Source: Ceratothoa steindachneri (Eukaryota > Arthropoda > Malacostraca > Isopoda > Cymothoidae). Taken from it: a stretch of 64,000 bases of DNA. Positions within the stretch are counted from its first letter, which is position 1. Each line of letters opens with the position of its first letter. Where the stretch lies: positions 53,319,034 through 53,383,033 of the forward strand of contig OZ018330.1 in the NCBI GenBank assembly GCA_963969495.1, read 5' to 3'. Below, piece after piece: positions 10,068 to 22,099 of this stretch. A program made the translations under genes and the position numbers. A model generated the notes under the pieces. It was not told the origin of the DNA. It was given only the letters and a program-made list of their open reading frames with translations, and made no database searches.

Positions 10068-13000
10068 ATGGCCAAACAGGAAAATCAACTATCAACAAGA
10101 ATCGACATGAATAAGTTCGAGTTCCTGAGTTCCATCAGCGCCAGGCAGGTCAGCGACGACGCCGGTGACATGGATGATCTCATACTGGGCAGCACTGGGC
10201 GCAGCCGCAGCGCCAGCCATAGGGTAAAGACAGCGACAAGATGGCCCACCTCGCAGCTTTCTTTAAGTATGGTAAGACCCACGCCACCTGCCCCAAGTGT
10301 GGCACCAAACTGAAGGTAAAAATAAATTAATTATGTATTTTTAAAATCATAAAATGTCATTTGTGCACGGTGGTTGTAAGTTGTGGAATGTTAACACCAA
10401 AGACGGGGTTGTCCGAGCCACAAGCCCCGCTCAGAGTTCGTATTCGGCACAAAATACATTTCGTTTTCAATAACAAAGTCGGAACATTGTTGTCATTGTC
10501 ATCGTTAAAACCTAAAAAGCCTAATCTAACCAACCGAGATATAGTTATTTATATATTGTAGTGCATTAAGGTGGCAATTTTCATATTTTTTTATTGTTTT
10601 CATACAAAAACCTATCGGCGCAATAGTTGAATGGACACTCTTATCAATGCAAAACATTTTAAGGAAAGTAAAACACTAAAACTGACAAAAACACTGTTAA
10701 GAAATGTCAGCCCATAAAACGTAAATTTATTATTCTTTCTATTTCAGCAGCAGGAGAAGAGTGTCTTCAACCTCAAGAAGCACTACAAGGCCAAACAGGT
10801 CAGCTTAGAGGGAGACTTCCTGGCGGCCTTGGCTGGCAGCAGCAAGAGGGGCAGGTCGCACTCTGGCCAGGACAAGGCTAACACCAAGAGGAGACAGACC
10901 AGCATAGAGGCGGCCTTCAAGCCCAAGTTCAACCAGGTGGTGGCGCTGAACCTGTACTACAGGTCGATACATAAAGTTTTCATAGATACATGAATTAGGT
11001 GAACTTTTGATCTGGTACAGTCCCTTCAAACTTTAAAATATAAATTACATTTTTTGCCTTCCAGGTTTTTCATCTCAGACATGCTGTTTACCATCCAGAC
11101 AGACTCTGAGCCGTTCCGCCAGTTCCTGGCGTACATCTGCTTAGAGTTCCAGGCCCCCTCCAGGAGGCAGCTCATTCGTGACATCAAGCACATGGGGGAG
11201 AAGGCCAAAATCGACCTAAGTGACGGCCTAGCCAACAGGACTATGTGGCAACCACTGCTGACAGCTGGTCTTTCCACTACAGGTGAGACAAAATATTCAA
11301 ATAAAATACTTAAAATAGTTTGAAATGTGATTTAGTCATTTAAGCATTTTTATTTTGTGTTGTAGCTGTACGTGACTAGCGCTAAATAACCATTTTTTTA
11401 TTTTTATATAATTACATTTAATTTGCTATTTGTTCAACAGATCCTTCCTGGGCATGACAGTGACCTGGCTGGACAAGGAGACGCTGGAGAGGTCCAACGC
11501 CGTCCTGTGTATCAAGGAGTTAAGGGAGGCCCAGACTGGTGAGTTCTTGGCGGAAGCTATCTCAGAACTCCACGAGGAGTTTGGCATCAACAGGAAGGTG
11601 CGTAGAAACAGTAGAATTTATTGAAAAAATTGTCAATTGATAATTATTTATTGTCATAATTTTTTAACTCAATATTATAGCGACTAGGCTACTAGGCAAA
11701 TCACTGATTAGCGTTTTGGGTTCAAATTAAATTTACAAACTGAAAAAGTTTTTTAACTCCTCAGGTCGTCGCAAGAACTAAAGACAATGGCGCCAACTAC
11801 ATCAGCGCCTTCAACCAGTTTGGCGTGGCCGAGGTCGACAAGGAGATGGAGAAGGAGGACCCTGAGCTGGTCAACTCTACGTCCATCATGGTGGGGAAGG
11901 CCCTGGAAGGGACCAGCCATGACATCCTCCTGCCCAAGCACCGCCGCTGTGTGGCCCACACGGTGAACTTACTAGAGTTCAAGGACACCAAAAAGGTGCC
12001 GGGCTGAACCTCCACCCCAAGGCCAGCTTTTTCCAAGCCTGCTACCGCGGCCCAGGGCATCTGGAACGCTCAGAACCGGAAAACCGTGACGGCCAACGAC
12101 ATCAAGGTGGCCTTGGAGAGGAAGCTAATGACACCTGGGGTTACCAGGTGGAACTCCAGCTATGAAGCCTACCAGTGCCTGTCAACTGAGGTACAGACTT
12201 TTATGTGTTTTTCATTTAGCGCCTGGACATGACCCTCTAGTTTTTAAATTTGCCAAGATTCCTTTAATTTGAACTGTATTTCATTTGCCAAATGTTTTTA
12301 TAGTAACTTATAAGATTTTATTCATTAAGGTGGCTGACCAAGAGAAGCTCAACAAGCTCAACCAGATCTGCAATCGGCAGCACCTCCACGCCCTTTCGAT
12401 GACCCTGGATAATGACAGAGAAGTCTGGGCTGAGTATGCCAAGGTGACAGCTGCCCTGGTTGTCTGCCTTAACAGCAAACTCCAGGCAGAAGAGAAAGCT
12501 TACATGAGCTGCCTACTCCCCCAGCTTAGATTGCTGAAGGTGAGCGTTCAAATATAAAAAGTCGCTTGGCTGAAAAAATGCTATCATTTCCCCAAATATC
12601 ATGTATTTTTTATTTACTTATTACATAATAGTTAATTATTGCCCCATATTTTAAGGACTCACTGCTACGCCTGTCCAGTGACGACACCATCAGGAACGCC
12701 AGGAACCTAGTGGCCTACGTCATGGACCAGCAGGTACCAAGGAGCTTTGAGAACAGGTTATGTAAACTAGCTAAACAAAGAAATATTATTATATTAATAA
12801 TGTTATTAATTTATTATTAGCGTCAAAATTAAAATATTATTTGCATCTAAATAAAGATATTATTGGCATCTAAATGGTAAATGAAAATGTATCAATTTCT
12901 TTATGTCTCCCTTCCAGGTTTGGCCACTTGTTCAAGGACATGGACCTGCTGATGGCCACTGCAGCCCTCCCAACTTCAAGCTGCCAGTGGTCACCTACCT

Positions 13001-13564
13001 CTGCCAGCAGGACAGCGACACCCTGGACGACGTCAAGAGGCGCCTAGTCAAGGAGCTGTCGACAGGGTCAATGAGGCACAGGTGGTGCCAGACTCTCAGG
13101 AGACTGCCCAGATGGACGCGGACGAGACAAATGTAAGTAATAAGTGACAAATAAAATAACCACCAAAAGTAGAATTAAATTTAATAAAAGGTCCAAAATC
13201 TTTAAAGCGTCAATAGGCTAAAACAATATTTTTCCAGTACATGTGGCAGTCCACTGAGGTGCAGGTCCACACTGACCTCGAGGACAATGTCAAGAAAGAG
13301 GTGGCGAGGTGGTCCAACATCAAGGTGGCCACAAGGGACAAGGTGGGCCCCCACCTCTTTCCCCAGGACTTCAGGGAAGCCTGGGTGGGCCTGTTCCTCA
13401 AGTACAACACGCCGTTCCCGTCCTATGCGTCAGTTGAGAGGCTGTTCAGCTTTGAGTCTGACATCCTGAGACCCAAGAGGTCAGCCATCAGCTCTCTAAA
13501 CTTTGAACAGCTGGTGTTCATGAAATGCAACCTCAAGATCATCAAGAATAACCAGCAGGGGTAG
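10068..13564 (+). pseudogene. hAT transposase with BED finger and eight GT-AG introns, lightly decayed
   Basis: Nine exon-like segments fit GT-AG borders: 10068-10315, 10748-10962, 11065-11282, 11441-11598, 11765-12190, 12330-12539, 12656-12756, 12918-13132 and 13238-13564. The BED zinc finger is split over exons 1-2 (ATCPKCGTKLK, then NLKKHYKAK). Exon 3 has the PSRRQL region, exon 4 SFLGMTVTWLD, exon 5 CVAHTVNLLEF and TRWNSSYEAY. The last exon has the hAT C-terminal dimerisation motif PFPSYASVERLFSF...R..L. A polyadenylation signal (aataaa) lies near 13613. Damage: the BED half of exon 1 is out of frame with its ATG, an in-frame stop sits at 12005-12007, the exon 3/4 join runs into a stop, and exon 8 has two frameshifts (near 12972 and 13060). 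Introns of roughly 100-430 bp are unusually many for a transposase. Confidence 0.82.
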
Positions 13565-13843
13565 GAGGAGGAGATTGAGTGAATGTTTTTGTTTGTGTTA
13601 TTTTTGTCTTACAATAAAACTGCTAATTTTGGATGTAATATACAGTAGTTTTCCTTGAAATTTATTAAAAACTAGTGAAAAGCTGTTTTGGTGGACAGCG
13701 CTTTAGTAGCACTTTACAATAAAAAGTAACCATAGCAGAGTAGGGGGAAGCGGTTTCGCGATTTTGAAAAAATAGCGCTAGTAGCGGTAGCGGTTTCAGC
13801 TAGCCAAGGTAGCAAAGTAGTGGATAGCGATTTAAAAAATTTG

Positions 13844-13862
13844 GTAGTGGCGCCCACCTTTG
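13844..13862 (-). repeat. hAT right terminal inverted repeat
   Basis: Reads CAAAGGTGGGCGCCACTAC on the complement. It lies directly against the broken RNase H domain of LINE-1. Confidence 0.75.
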
Positions 13863-14369
13863 ATTTCTACCCAGCCAGGAACGAATCCGTAAAACCAAAG
13901 GGTGGGTAGACGTAAAAGAACGAACCGCCTCCAAAGCAGGCCGGGAATCGCTAAAAACAATAAAATCCAAAGAATTGAGGGATAAAATCAAATTTAAAGC
14001 CAAAAGAATGGTTGTCAACTCTGCGGTCAAAACGGAAGCTACAGGAGGGAGAGCGGACCGAAGGGACTCTATAGAGGACACCGCGGCCACCTCAACACCG
14101 AGGTCCGACTTCGAGCCGTCAGTATACATGGAACGCTGGTGTGCATGAGAACACGCATGTTTAAGAACGCTCCAACACAGAGACGGCGGAAATGGGAGGG
14201 CCAACACCCCGGGAACACTCATGGAGGCGAGGTGGTCTCCAACCAGGAGCCCCAGAGGCCGGGACAGAGATAGCTGCTGATTAAAAGATGCCGAAGAGAA
14301 GGGGGCAAAAAGGCACTCATGACTGGGAATGAAGGGTATTGCTGAACACGAAACAGGGATAGTAGGCAC
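13863..14369 (-). pseudogene. LINE-1 RNase H domain, truncated
   Basis: Shows MYTDGSKSDLGVE (first catalytic Asp), AELTTILLALN (catalytic Glu) and IVFSDSRPALEAV (second catalytic Asp), spaced as in RNase H of I-like LINEs. The protein is cut after LRIRSWL by the hAT border, so the final helix and the C-terminal Cys-rich tail are lost. Confidence 0.8.
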
Positions 14370-14469
14370 ACCTGCAGCCGGTGATATCGCAAGGAAAGCA
14401 TGCCACCCTCCACAAAGAGGCTAGGGATAGACGAGATGCGAAAGGTTCCACTACTAAGACGGGCCGAAG

Positions 14470-15440
14470 GAGACAGTGAAGAGTACACCCGGCAACTGTA
14501 GTTCAGCCGGGATGGAACCAGCGCCGAATAAAGTTACCATAAGGTGCGCCTATCACTACCCCAAGTGGTGCGGGATAAAACCCGGAGCGCAAATCCATAG
14601 CCTTCGCACAGGAAGCCCTCAAGCGACGCAAATATGGCACCCAAGTGAGCTTGCTATCAAGCGTTAAACCTAAGAACTTAAAAACGGAGACATACTCAAT
14701 CGTCATGCAGTCCAAGAAGAGGGGAGGGGAAACAAGGACACCACGACCCCGATAAAAATGCATGGCATTCGTTTTGGTGACTGAAAAACGGAAACCCTTG
14801 GAGACAACACGACCCGACACGGCATCAATTGCTAGATGTAATCGACGGGCATGAGAAGGCAAGCGGAGAGATGAACGAAACAACGCCAAGTCATCCACGA
14901 AGAGAGAAGCCAAACCTCCTCCGGAAGAGTGGACACCAGACTATTAATGGCAACGGCGAAACATGTCACACTTAAAACACACCCCTGTAGAACGCCCTCC
15001 TCTTGAACCCGCAAGCCTGGGAAAACATCCCCAATACAGACTTTAAAATTAAGGGACGATAAAAATTCTTGAATAAAAACCGGTAAAAAGCTCCTCATAC
15101 CGCAATCATATGACTGACGTAAAACATCATATCTCAGGTGGTATCGTAGGCCTTCTGAATGTCGAAGAACATCGCTAACACCTGATGCCTGGAGGAAAAA
15201 ACCCGTAAAACGGAGTCTTCCAAACGGATGAGGTGGTCAAAAGTACTACGGCCGCTGCGAAAACCGCACTGAAATGGAGAGATGAGCGAGTTGGACTCCA
15301 AAAACCAAGTAAGGCGAACTTGAACCATCCTCTCAAATAACCTACTGAGGCACCTCGTAAGAGCAATCGGGCGATAGTGACTAGGTCCAAGCCGTCCCTA
15401 CCGGGCTTGAGAAAGGGCAGAACAACCCCCACATGCCAGG
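14470..15440 (-). pseudogene. LINE-1 reverse transcriptase, frameshifted
   Basis: Fragments in order: KPGRDGLDL (about 15405), FLESNSLISPFQCGFRSGRS (about 15290), motif A MFFDIQKAYDTT (about 15145), motif B-like EEGVLQGCVLSVT (about 14990), motif C FVDDLALFRS (about 14900), then FKFLGLTLDSKLTW (about 14670). At least two frame changes lie between A and C. All catalytic Asp residues are present although the frame is broken. Confidence 0.82.
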
Positions 15441-15499
15441 AGGTGGATAGATCTTTTTGACCCAAAGCAGGTTGTAAAGGTAAACTAAAAATAACTCGG

Positions 15500-16500
15500 A
15501 GTTGGGATGGCGTACCAGCGCCAAGACTCACGGCGAGCACGACGGAGTGTCCTCTAGCGAATGGCATGAGCCAGGTTCCGATCGACCTTATTCGAGACAG
15601 CCGGGTTCCGCCTATAACGGGAATGGGCCAACTGATAGGCATAAATAGCCAACCACAATCTCTCGACCACCAGGGGATGGTGGAGCGCCCCGCAACAGGG
15701 CACCTCCACGGAACAAAGCGCTCAGCAGCCTCGAAAATATGAGTAGTAAAATATAGACCGATAATCAACGGTATCGAAGGAACCCCGGACGGCATCAATA
15801 AAGGAAGCCTCCCGGAACCCAACCCAATTTGCTCCCCGCAGATCCTAACGAGGAGGGAGGAAAAGGCGCGGGCTAGGAAGGGCGGCCGACGAGACGATCG
15901 GGAAGTGATCACTCCCGGAAAAGTCGTTCCGAATCGACCACCGGAAATTGAGGAAACAGTCAGACGAACATAAAGACAAGTCTACAGTACTAAAATAATC
16001 CGTCTGAACATGATAAGAAGTAAAATCACCGGAATTTAAAAGAATGGGAATCAGACAATAAGATGGACTCAAACACTCCGCCCCGGGGATTACGGGCAAT
16101 ATCACCCCAAGATGGGTGGCGAGCATTAAAATCACCAAGTAATAATAACGGAGTATATAACTGACATGTGAACTCTAACAGGTCAGACCGACTCAAATTA
16201 AAATCCGGGAAAATTAAAACCCCTCGCATCGATAGACTGCAAGGCAGTACGGAGGGAAAGTGACGCAGAAAATAGCAAAGAGGAAATTAAAAGAGAAACA
16301 CCACCATGGGACTTGCACCCGGCGTGGAGGGGGAGGAATTGAACACCCGGAAGTGCGAAAGCACGGGAAAGGAGCGAGTCCCAAGCTTCTTTTCTTGCGA
16401 ACAGACCACCAAGGGCCAAAAGCTAGAAAGCAAGAGCTAGAGTTCCTCCCACTTGGGAAGAACCCCTTGACAATTCCACTGTAGGATGACAAAATTACTT
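15500..16500 (-). pseudogene. LINE-1 AP-type endonuclease and linker
   Basis: Minus strand from about 16500. A degenerate start corresponds to the ILQWNCQG motif of LINE nucleases; then LLLLGDFNARHPSWGD (about 16140-16100) and SGSDHFPIVSS (about 15920-15890), the catalytic GDFN and SDH motifs. Frames change several times. A poorly conserved linker towards RT follows down to about 15440. Confidence 0.8.
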
Positions 16501-16525
16501 TCAGCTCGACATCAACGTCGGGATC

Positions 16526-18242
16526 CTAGTGACGGAAACCGTCGAAGGTCCCCGGTGACAAGAAGACCCAGAGATGACAAGGGACAAATCGCGATGAGCC
16601 CGCGACGCACCCGGCACGGACTTGGCAGCGTGAACGGCGGGAGGCGACAGCTAAGAGCCAGATCGTGGACGGCTCATGGCTCGGAAGGAAAGGAAGATCG
16701 AGTAGAGACGGACTAGAACTAAGATGCGAATAAAATGTAACAGGAGGCAAAAAATGGACAGAGGGTGAGAAGAAAACAGGGTCAGAGGGTAAGGAGGAAA
16801 TTGGGTCAGATGGAGAGGAAAGAACAGGGTCAGAAGAAGATGAAAGGACAGGGGTAAGAGGAACGGGAGACGGAACTGGGGTAGGAGGCATCGAAGACTG
16901 AACAGAGGTAAGGGGCAATGAAGAAGGAACCGGGGTAGGGGGCAAGGAAGAAGGAATCGGGTGAACCTCCGCCCCCGCAATGACATCGGTGATGCCAACA
17001 GGGAAGGCCAGCGAAGACCGGGGAGGAGAAGGCATCAAAACGGAGGGCGCCCCAACAACCGACTCGGGGACCAAACAAGCCTCATCAGAGGCAGCGCGCT
17101 TGGTCTCCGAACGGGGTGAGGAGGAACCCTTCCGTTTTCTTTGAGGCAAAGGAATGGAAGGAATAGCGGGGGCAGACGGCTGCAGTAGCTGCCGGATATC
17201 CTCCAGCGTCTCAGCTCAGTCGGTCTCACGGTCCGCGACAGAGGGAAGAACATGAGAAGAGACAAAAGGCAAAGAGAAGGGTGCAACCGAGGAACCGCGG
17301 GGAGGGACCGAAGGTAAAGGAACGGTGGGAACCCACCTCCCGGAGAACGTCAGAGAAGAGACGGCCAGAGGGAGAAAGAGCTATCCTCGCGCCCTACGAT
17401 GGGCCTCACGGAAGTCCATCCTTGGAGTCCCGAAGAGCTAGGGCCCCCTTCTCAAAAGGGAATACGGGAGAAGAACGCGAAGCCGCGTTATGGGAATCTC
17501 CACAATTGGCGCAATATTCATGATTCCCACAAAAGGAGCCATGGCACGCCAACGCACAGGCCACACAGCGACGAGCCTGCCTACAATTGCTGCTCATATG
17601 GCTAACCTGGTGGCAATTAAAATAACGGCTGGGGAGCTCGAAATAACGGGACACAGGGACACGAAGATAACTATCACGAACAAACTGGGGCATATCCTGA
17701 CGCTCAAAGGTGACGATGATTGTACTCATAGGAACTTTAGCGGGACCAACAGACTTAGACAAACTATAAACGTCCGTAACCCTCTGGGACAAAAGTTTAT
17801 CCTTTAGTCTCGAGACATCATATTGCAGTAATTCGTTGGGGCGAATCACTCCCTTACTAAAATTAAGATGAGGGTGGGGCACACCCGAAACCGGGACCTC
17901 TAAAAGGGAGGACAAATCCAACACGGGGCCACACTGCTCTCGCGAAGATACCTCAACTACTAAATCGCCACTACCACGGGCCCACATAGGTCGGGGCGTA
18001 CCACAGCGGGACTCAAACTCCTCATTTAAATCAAATATGTCCAATTTAGAAAGGGGAGATATGGAACTGGAATTCAGCAACAGAAAACGAGGATAATCCA
18101 AATCAGGATCTATCTCTTCTGCGAAGGGATCTAACAAGCGCGGAATAGAGGACTTATTGACAGGCGTATTACGAAAAATATTTATTATTACCCATAGAAA
18201 GTAAAGTATAAAAGGGGGTGCGAACTCGCGCAACGCAGTCAC
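16526..18242 (-). pseudogene. LINE-1 ORF1 (gag-like, zinc knuckles, Pro/Ser-rich tail)
   Basis: The 18242-17406 frame carries EIDPDLDYPRFLLLNSSS, RPMWARGSGDLVVEVSS and FSKGVIRPNELLQYD, the ORF1 signature shared with LINE-2. It is followed by cysteine-rich knuckles (FNCHQVSHMSSNC, CVACALACHG, CANCGDSHNAASR; about 17610-17480), which bind nucleic acid in this family. The 17149-16526 frame is a Ser/Pro-rich tail with repeated PP.P.PSS and SDPV.SSPS units. The frame changes between the two parts. Confidence 0.8.
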
Positions 18243-18649
18243 TGTTTACCGTCGCGACACCTACTCGGAGCGCCGGCCCAACCAGGAGGGTAAACCCGTT
18301 GACCCCTGACCCAACCATCGTGTTAAAAATGGCCGGCCAGCCTCGGAAGTTTACCGGTTGGGAAAGCAAAGACCCCCAAGAGCGCCACTTTGGCTATGGT
18401 ACCCAGGAATCAACACAGGCAGGACCCAGCCATTGGGATCGCTTCCCCTGACGGACAGCTTTGATACACCAAGATCGCCAAACAAACGTAGATGGAAGGA
18501 CGATGAAGGGTGAGAGAGAATTGGTACAGAAGACGAAGTAGGGATTCGCGGAAGCATAAAAAGAATGCCAAGCTGGGGCCGGACAGAGCGCTGAGTCCCG
18601 TCAGGGCGTCAGCCAGGAGAGCAAATCGCCGTGCCCTTTACGGGGCCGC

Positions 18650-19400
18650 TTTACTTTCAACTCTGAAGGTTGGTCCACCTTTCCGAATATATGACCCGCG
18701 TTCTAACCTTTTATTCCTGGTAGGCACTGGTGCTCAATGCAGAGTCCTTCCAGCCTTTCAAGGTGACTAAGTTTGCCTTCCTGATTTAGTTTTTCGAGCG
18801 GCCAACAAATTACGCCTATGAAAGGCGCAACTTTCAGTTTTCTCTCGATATCCGTCAAATCTTTATATGGGGATTCGTCACTGCCAATCTCCAAGGTTGA
18901 CTGTCCTATGATGGGCCTTGATTTCACTTTTTCACATGAATTTTGGTAATTTTCTTGGCTGCAAGATTATCGACTGCACACAATCTCTCAGTTTCTGGAT
19001 CTTATTTCCTTTCTCAAAGTTCTCTCCTCTCTTGTCTGTTTCCATTCGGCTAAGCCTCATTTCCAACATTTTCTGCTGGAGTTTTTTCGTAATTCTGAGG
19101 ATAGGTCAGTGAAAGTGTGGTTTACCAGATTGAGGTGACAAGAGGACATATTTCCGTTCACTCAGGAGGTCTAGCCCCAAATAGATTATGTGTAATGAAA
19201 AAGGAGTTAGAGTACTTGCTGAATGCTGGCATAAATCGCCCATCTAACTCACGTTCGGCCTCTCCACTCGACCTCGTACCGAAGACTACATCTAGCGATT
19301 ATAAAGGGGCTTTGCACGCTCAGATGAAATCCGATCGATATCGTTTACCGTATTTATTGGATTTCCACGACGAGGATCTACCAAAATATAATGGGCAGAA
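18650..19400 (+). pseudogene. Ty3/Gypsy retrotransposon fragment: protease to early RT
   Basis: Plus-strand remnant. FRIYDPRSNLLFLVGTGAQCRVLP (18690-18760) is a retroviral-type aspartic protease active site in which the catalytic DTG has become GTG. Broken frames then give the FRAAN...MMGLDF stretch (18790-18925), matching the second half of the protease, and FGNFLGCKIID. At 19150-19370 HISVHSGGLAPNRL, LLNAGINRPSNSRSASPLDLV and DRYRLPYLLDF form the start of a Gypsy RT. It is only a scrap between LINE-1 and LINE-2, and no LTRs were recognised. Confidence 0.75.
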
Positions 19401-19721
19401 AGGAAATCAAGGTGATGGAATAGATATGGGGCGCACACAAAGCACTGTACACAAAAAATAAGTTTTGTTCGCAATTAGGAGTATTTACTCGAACATGCGA
19501 ACGTTCGTCGGAGTGTAACAATTCAACAAGAAATAAATGATAGAATGAATTGTGATTGCATGAGAACGGCACCCGTGAATGTTTCTGATTTGGAGGTTAA
19601 GGTTTAAGGTAAGGAACCAGTGGGTTGCTGCCCAATCCAAGTGGTTTCTATATGGCAGCTAGGATAAAACGAGGCAAATCATGTATAAAAGGTGGAGGAG
19701 ACCACTTTGTGACAAAATTTT

Positions 19722-20460
19722 TTAAAAAGACGGGTTAAAAGATTCCTCCGCCAATATGATTCGAAGACGGGTGTGTTGAGGGATAGTTAAAAGGGTCGGA
19801 AAACAGGACAACCGGAGAATGGCGAAATGGGTGCAATCCAATAAAAAGTGGGCAACCGATTGGTCCACACCGCAAAAACGACAGCAAGGGCTGATATGAA
19901 CATCACTCGAAACAAGATGGCCGTGCGTAAGTCTTGTGTGGCCAAGAGTGAATAGAATTTTTAATTTTGTATAGTTTGGATGATGAACAGTCATCCCATT
20001 CATTCTGCCACAGTTGAAAAACATATTTTCTCATTGAAGGAAAGTAGTCCCTAAAAGGCAGAACCGAGTTCTCAGGGGACACAGAATGGGCTGAGCGGGC
20101 CAGCCGATCAGACTCCCAGGACCCAATCATGCCCAGGGACCTAGCAAAAAATAATTCTATATTGGGACACATTTTGGATTAGCTAGTTGCAAATTTCTGT
20201 GACAAAGGGATGGGACGCACTAAAAGATCTAATTGACTGTAAGACACTCCTTGAGTCGGAAAAAATGAAAAAATCACTAAAAGATCAAATTTAAATGAGT
20301 TTAAAGGCTAAAAGGATTGCTGAAAATTCAGCGGTAAAAAATGGATGCTGCTGGCGGCAAAGATAGAGTTAGGAATTCTCCTCTTGGGTAGATGGCTGCG
20401 GCGCCCAGGCCACCGTCCGACTTAGAGCCATCCATGTATAGTGGGCAGCATTGTTTGTGT
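19722..20460 (-). pseudogene. LINE-2 RNase H and C-terminal tail
   Basis: MDGSKSDGGLGAAA (about 20425), FTAEFSAILLAF (about 20330) and IFSDSRSVLQSI (about 20245) are RNase H motifs. They are followed by LWQNEWDDC (about 19995) and LGHTRLTHGHLVSSD...CCRFCGVDQSVAHFLLDC (19945-19830), the C-terminal cysteine motif typical of this clade. Frames are broken between these blocks. Confidence 0.78.
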
Positions 20461-20679
20461 GATGTAGAATACTCTAAGAACAGGCTTTTAATGATGCGAG
20501 GGTCCATGGAAGACTTCTCAAGGCTTCACATGTTGGTACATACTGTGGAGAGAGGAGCACGCCAACTAGGGGTGAGTAAGCATGGAAGGGTAAGGACCCT
20601 TGGAGCATCCAGGTTAGAAAGATGATCTATGCGATGGTTCAAGGGCGGGGTAAAGATGGCAACTTATCAAGTGCCGCCG

Positions 20680-21840
20680 TTAATTTGGCACCAGACAGGC
20701 ATCTGTAGACCTCTGATACAGGAACTTGCTGTACTCGGCAGAGGTATCGCATGCAGATTTGAAGTCTATGGTAGGGCAGTAAAGACTGTTAACAGGAGAA
20801 GTACGGAAGGCTCCACTAAAAAGGCGAACTCCGAGGTTTCGAATGGGGTTCAGCATTTTAAGGGCTGAAGGGAAACCCGATGAGTAAATTTGACAGCCAT
20901 AGTCCAATTTGGATTGGATGAGGGATGTGTATAATGTACACAATGTTTGTCGGTCGCTGCCCCACGAAGTGTGTGAGAGGACTTTCAAAATGTCTAGAGC
21001 CCGCATACATCCCGTTCGAAGTCGGCGTAAGTGTGGTAACCAGGATAACTTTGGATCGAGAGTTACGCTAAGAAACCGAAACTCGGAGACAGACTCTATA
21101 TCTTCACCTTGTAGGGAGATAGATGGCGGAACAAGAAACCCTGTGCCCCGGTGGAAATACATTGCTTTGGTTTTGTTCGTGGTAAAGCGGAATCCATTAA
21201 GTTGTGCTCTTTTGGATACAGCATCGACCGCCAGTTGTAGCCGACGCGCTGCTGATGGCAGGCGAGGAGAGGAACAGTATATTGCTAAATCATCGATAAA
21301 ACAGAGTTGCCGATACACCCTCTGGGAGAGACGAAATAATATTATTGATGGCAATTATAAAACATAAGACACTTAAAACACTGCCCTGAGGAACTTCATC
21401 CTCTTTAGGTTGCAGGTCAGAGTATGTGTCTCCAACACGTACCTTAAAGGATCGAGATGCTAAAAAACTTTGAATAAGTGACGGTAAAAGGCCTCTCATC
21501 CCCCAGACGTATAGCTGCTTCAAGATACCGTATCTCCATCTTGTGTCGTAGGCTTTCTCAATATCAAAAAATATGGCCAGGACTAGGTGCTTTAATGAGA
21601 AAGATTTCCGGACTGATCCCTCGAAACGTAATAGTAGGTCAAGGTACTATGACCTTTGCGGAAGCCATATTGAAATGGAGAGAGAAGGTGATTGGTTTCT
21701 AGGAACCATTTTAGGCGCTCCAACACAATTTTTTCCAGCAACATACTCAAACAGCTGGTGAGAGCTATAGGGCGGTAGTGACCTGCGTCCAACCCGTTCC
21801 TGCCCGGTTTGACAAAGGAAAGGATGTTGGCGAAGCGCAC
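20680..21840 (-). pseudogene. LINE-2 reverse transcriptase
   Basis: KPGRNGLDAGHYRPIALTSC and FQYGFRKGHSTL (21820-21640); a degenerate motif A (about 21570); VPQGSVLSVLCFIIAINN (about 21385, motif B); CFIDDLAIYCS (about 21290, motif C, FIDD). The 20680-21354 frame is 224 codons long and runs through the thumb (FRFLSVTLDPKLSWLPHLRRLR). Frameshifts separate motif B from C. Confidence 0.82.
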
Positions 21841-22099
21841 GGGCTCGGTTTCGGTCGACCTTGTTGCACAAAGTTGAGTTCTTTCGGAATCGGGAATGGG
21901 CTAACTTGTAGTTTTTGATAGCTGTTGCACACGCCGAGGTCCACCGAGGCATGGTTGAGCGGCCTGTGGCGGGTCGCCTCCGTGGGATGCTCTGTGTTGC
22001 TGCATTGTAGATAGTCGATGTAAAGTATTCTACTGCCGCGTCCACTCCATTGAAGGTCTCCATGGATGCACTTGTAAAGGACGCCTCTTGGAAACCTTC

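Larger units (their letters stand above)
9614..13862 (+). mobile_element. hAT-superfamily DNA transposon, about 4.25 kb
   Basis: The left end begins cagagttgggcggtccgc and the complement of the right end reads caaaggtgggcgccac, an imperfect terminal inverted repeat in the CAGAG.TGGGC style of hAT elements. Both subterminal regions carry repeated gtagcgg/agtagtgg motifs (about 9670-9690 and 13780-13850), which in hAT elements are transposase-binding sites. The inside encodes a plus-strand hAT transposase. No 8-bp target-site duplication is visible: the left flank is (AT)n and the right flank is LINE-1 sequence. Confidence 0.85.
13863..18645 (-). mobile_element. LINE-1 (this window): I-like non-LTR retrotransposon, 3' end missing
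   Basis: Minus-strand element with ORF1 (about 18240-16530), then endonuclease, RT and RNase H. The 5' end at about 18645 shares a block of about 70 bp (ctggggccgga..gcgctg, then caaatcgccg..ccttacgggg) with the 5' ends of LINE-3 (38753) and LINE-4 (50046). The 3' part, including the end of RNase H and the C-terminal Cys motif, is absent. The element stops exactly at the hAT terminus. Domain order EN-RT-RNH with a CCHC-bearing ORF1 fits the I clade. Confidence 0.82.

Noticed and set aside
16486..18451. Plus-strand frames with Arg-rich or Gly-rich translations opposite LINE-1
   Set aside because: They overlap a minus-strand ORF with clear LINE motifs; the plus frames have no recognisable domain.
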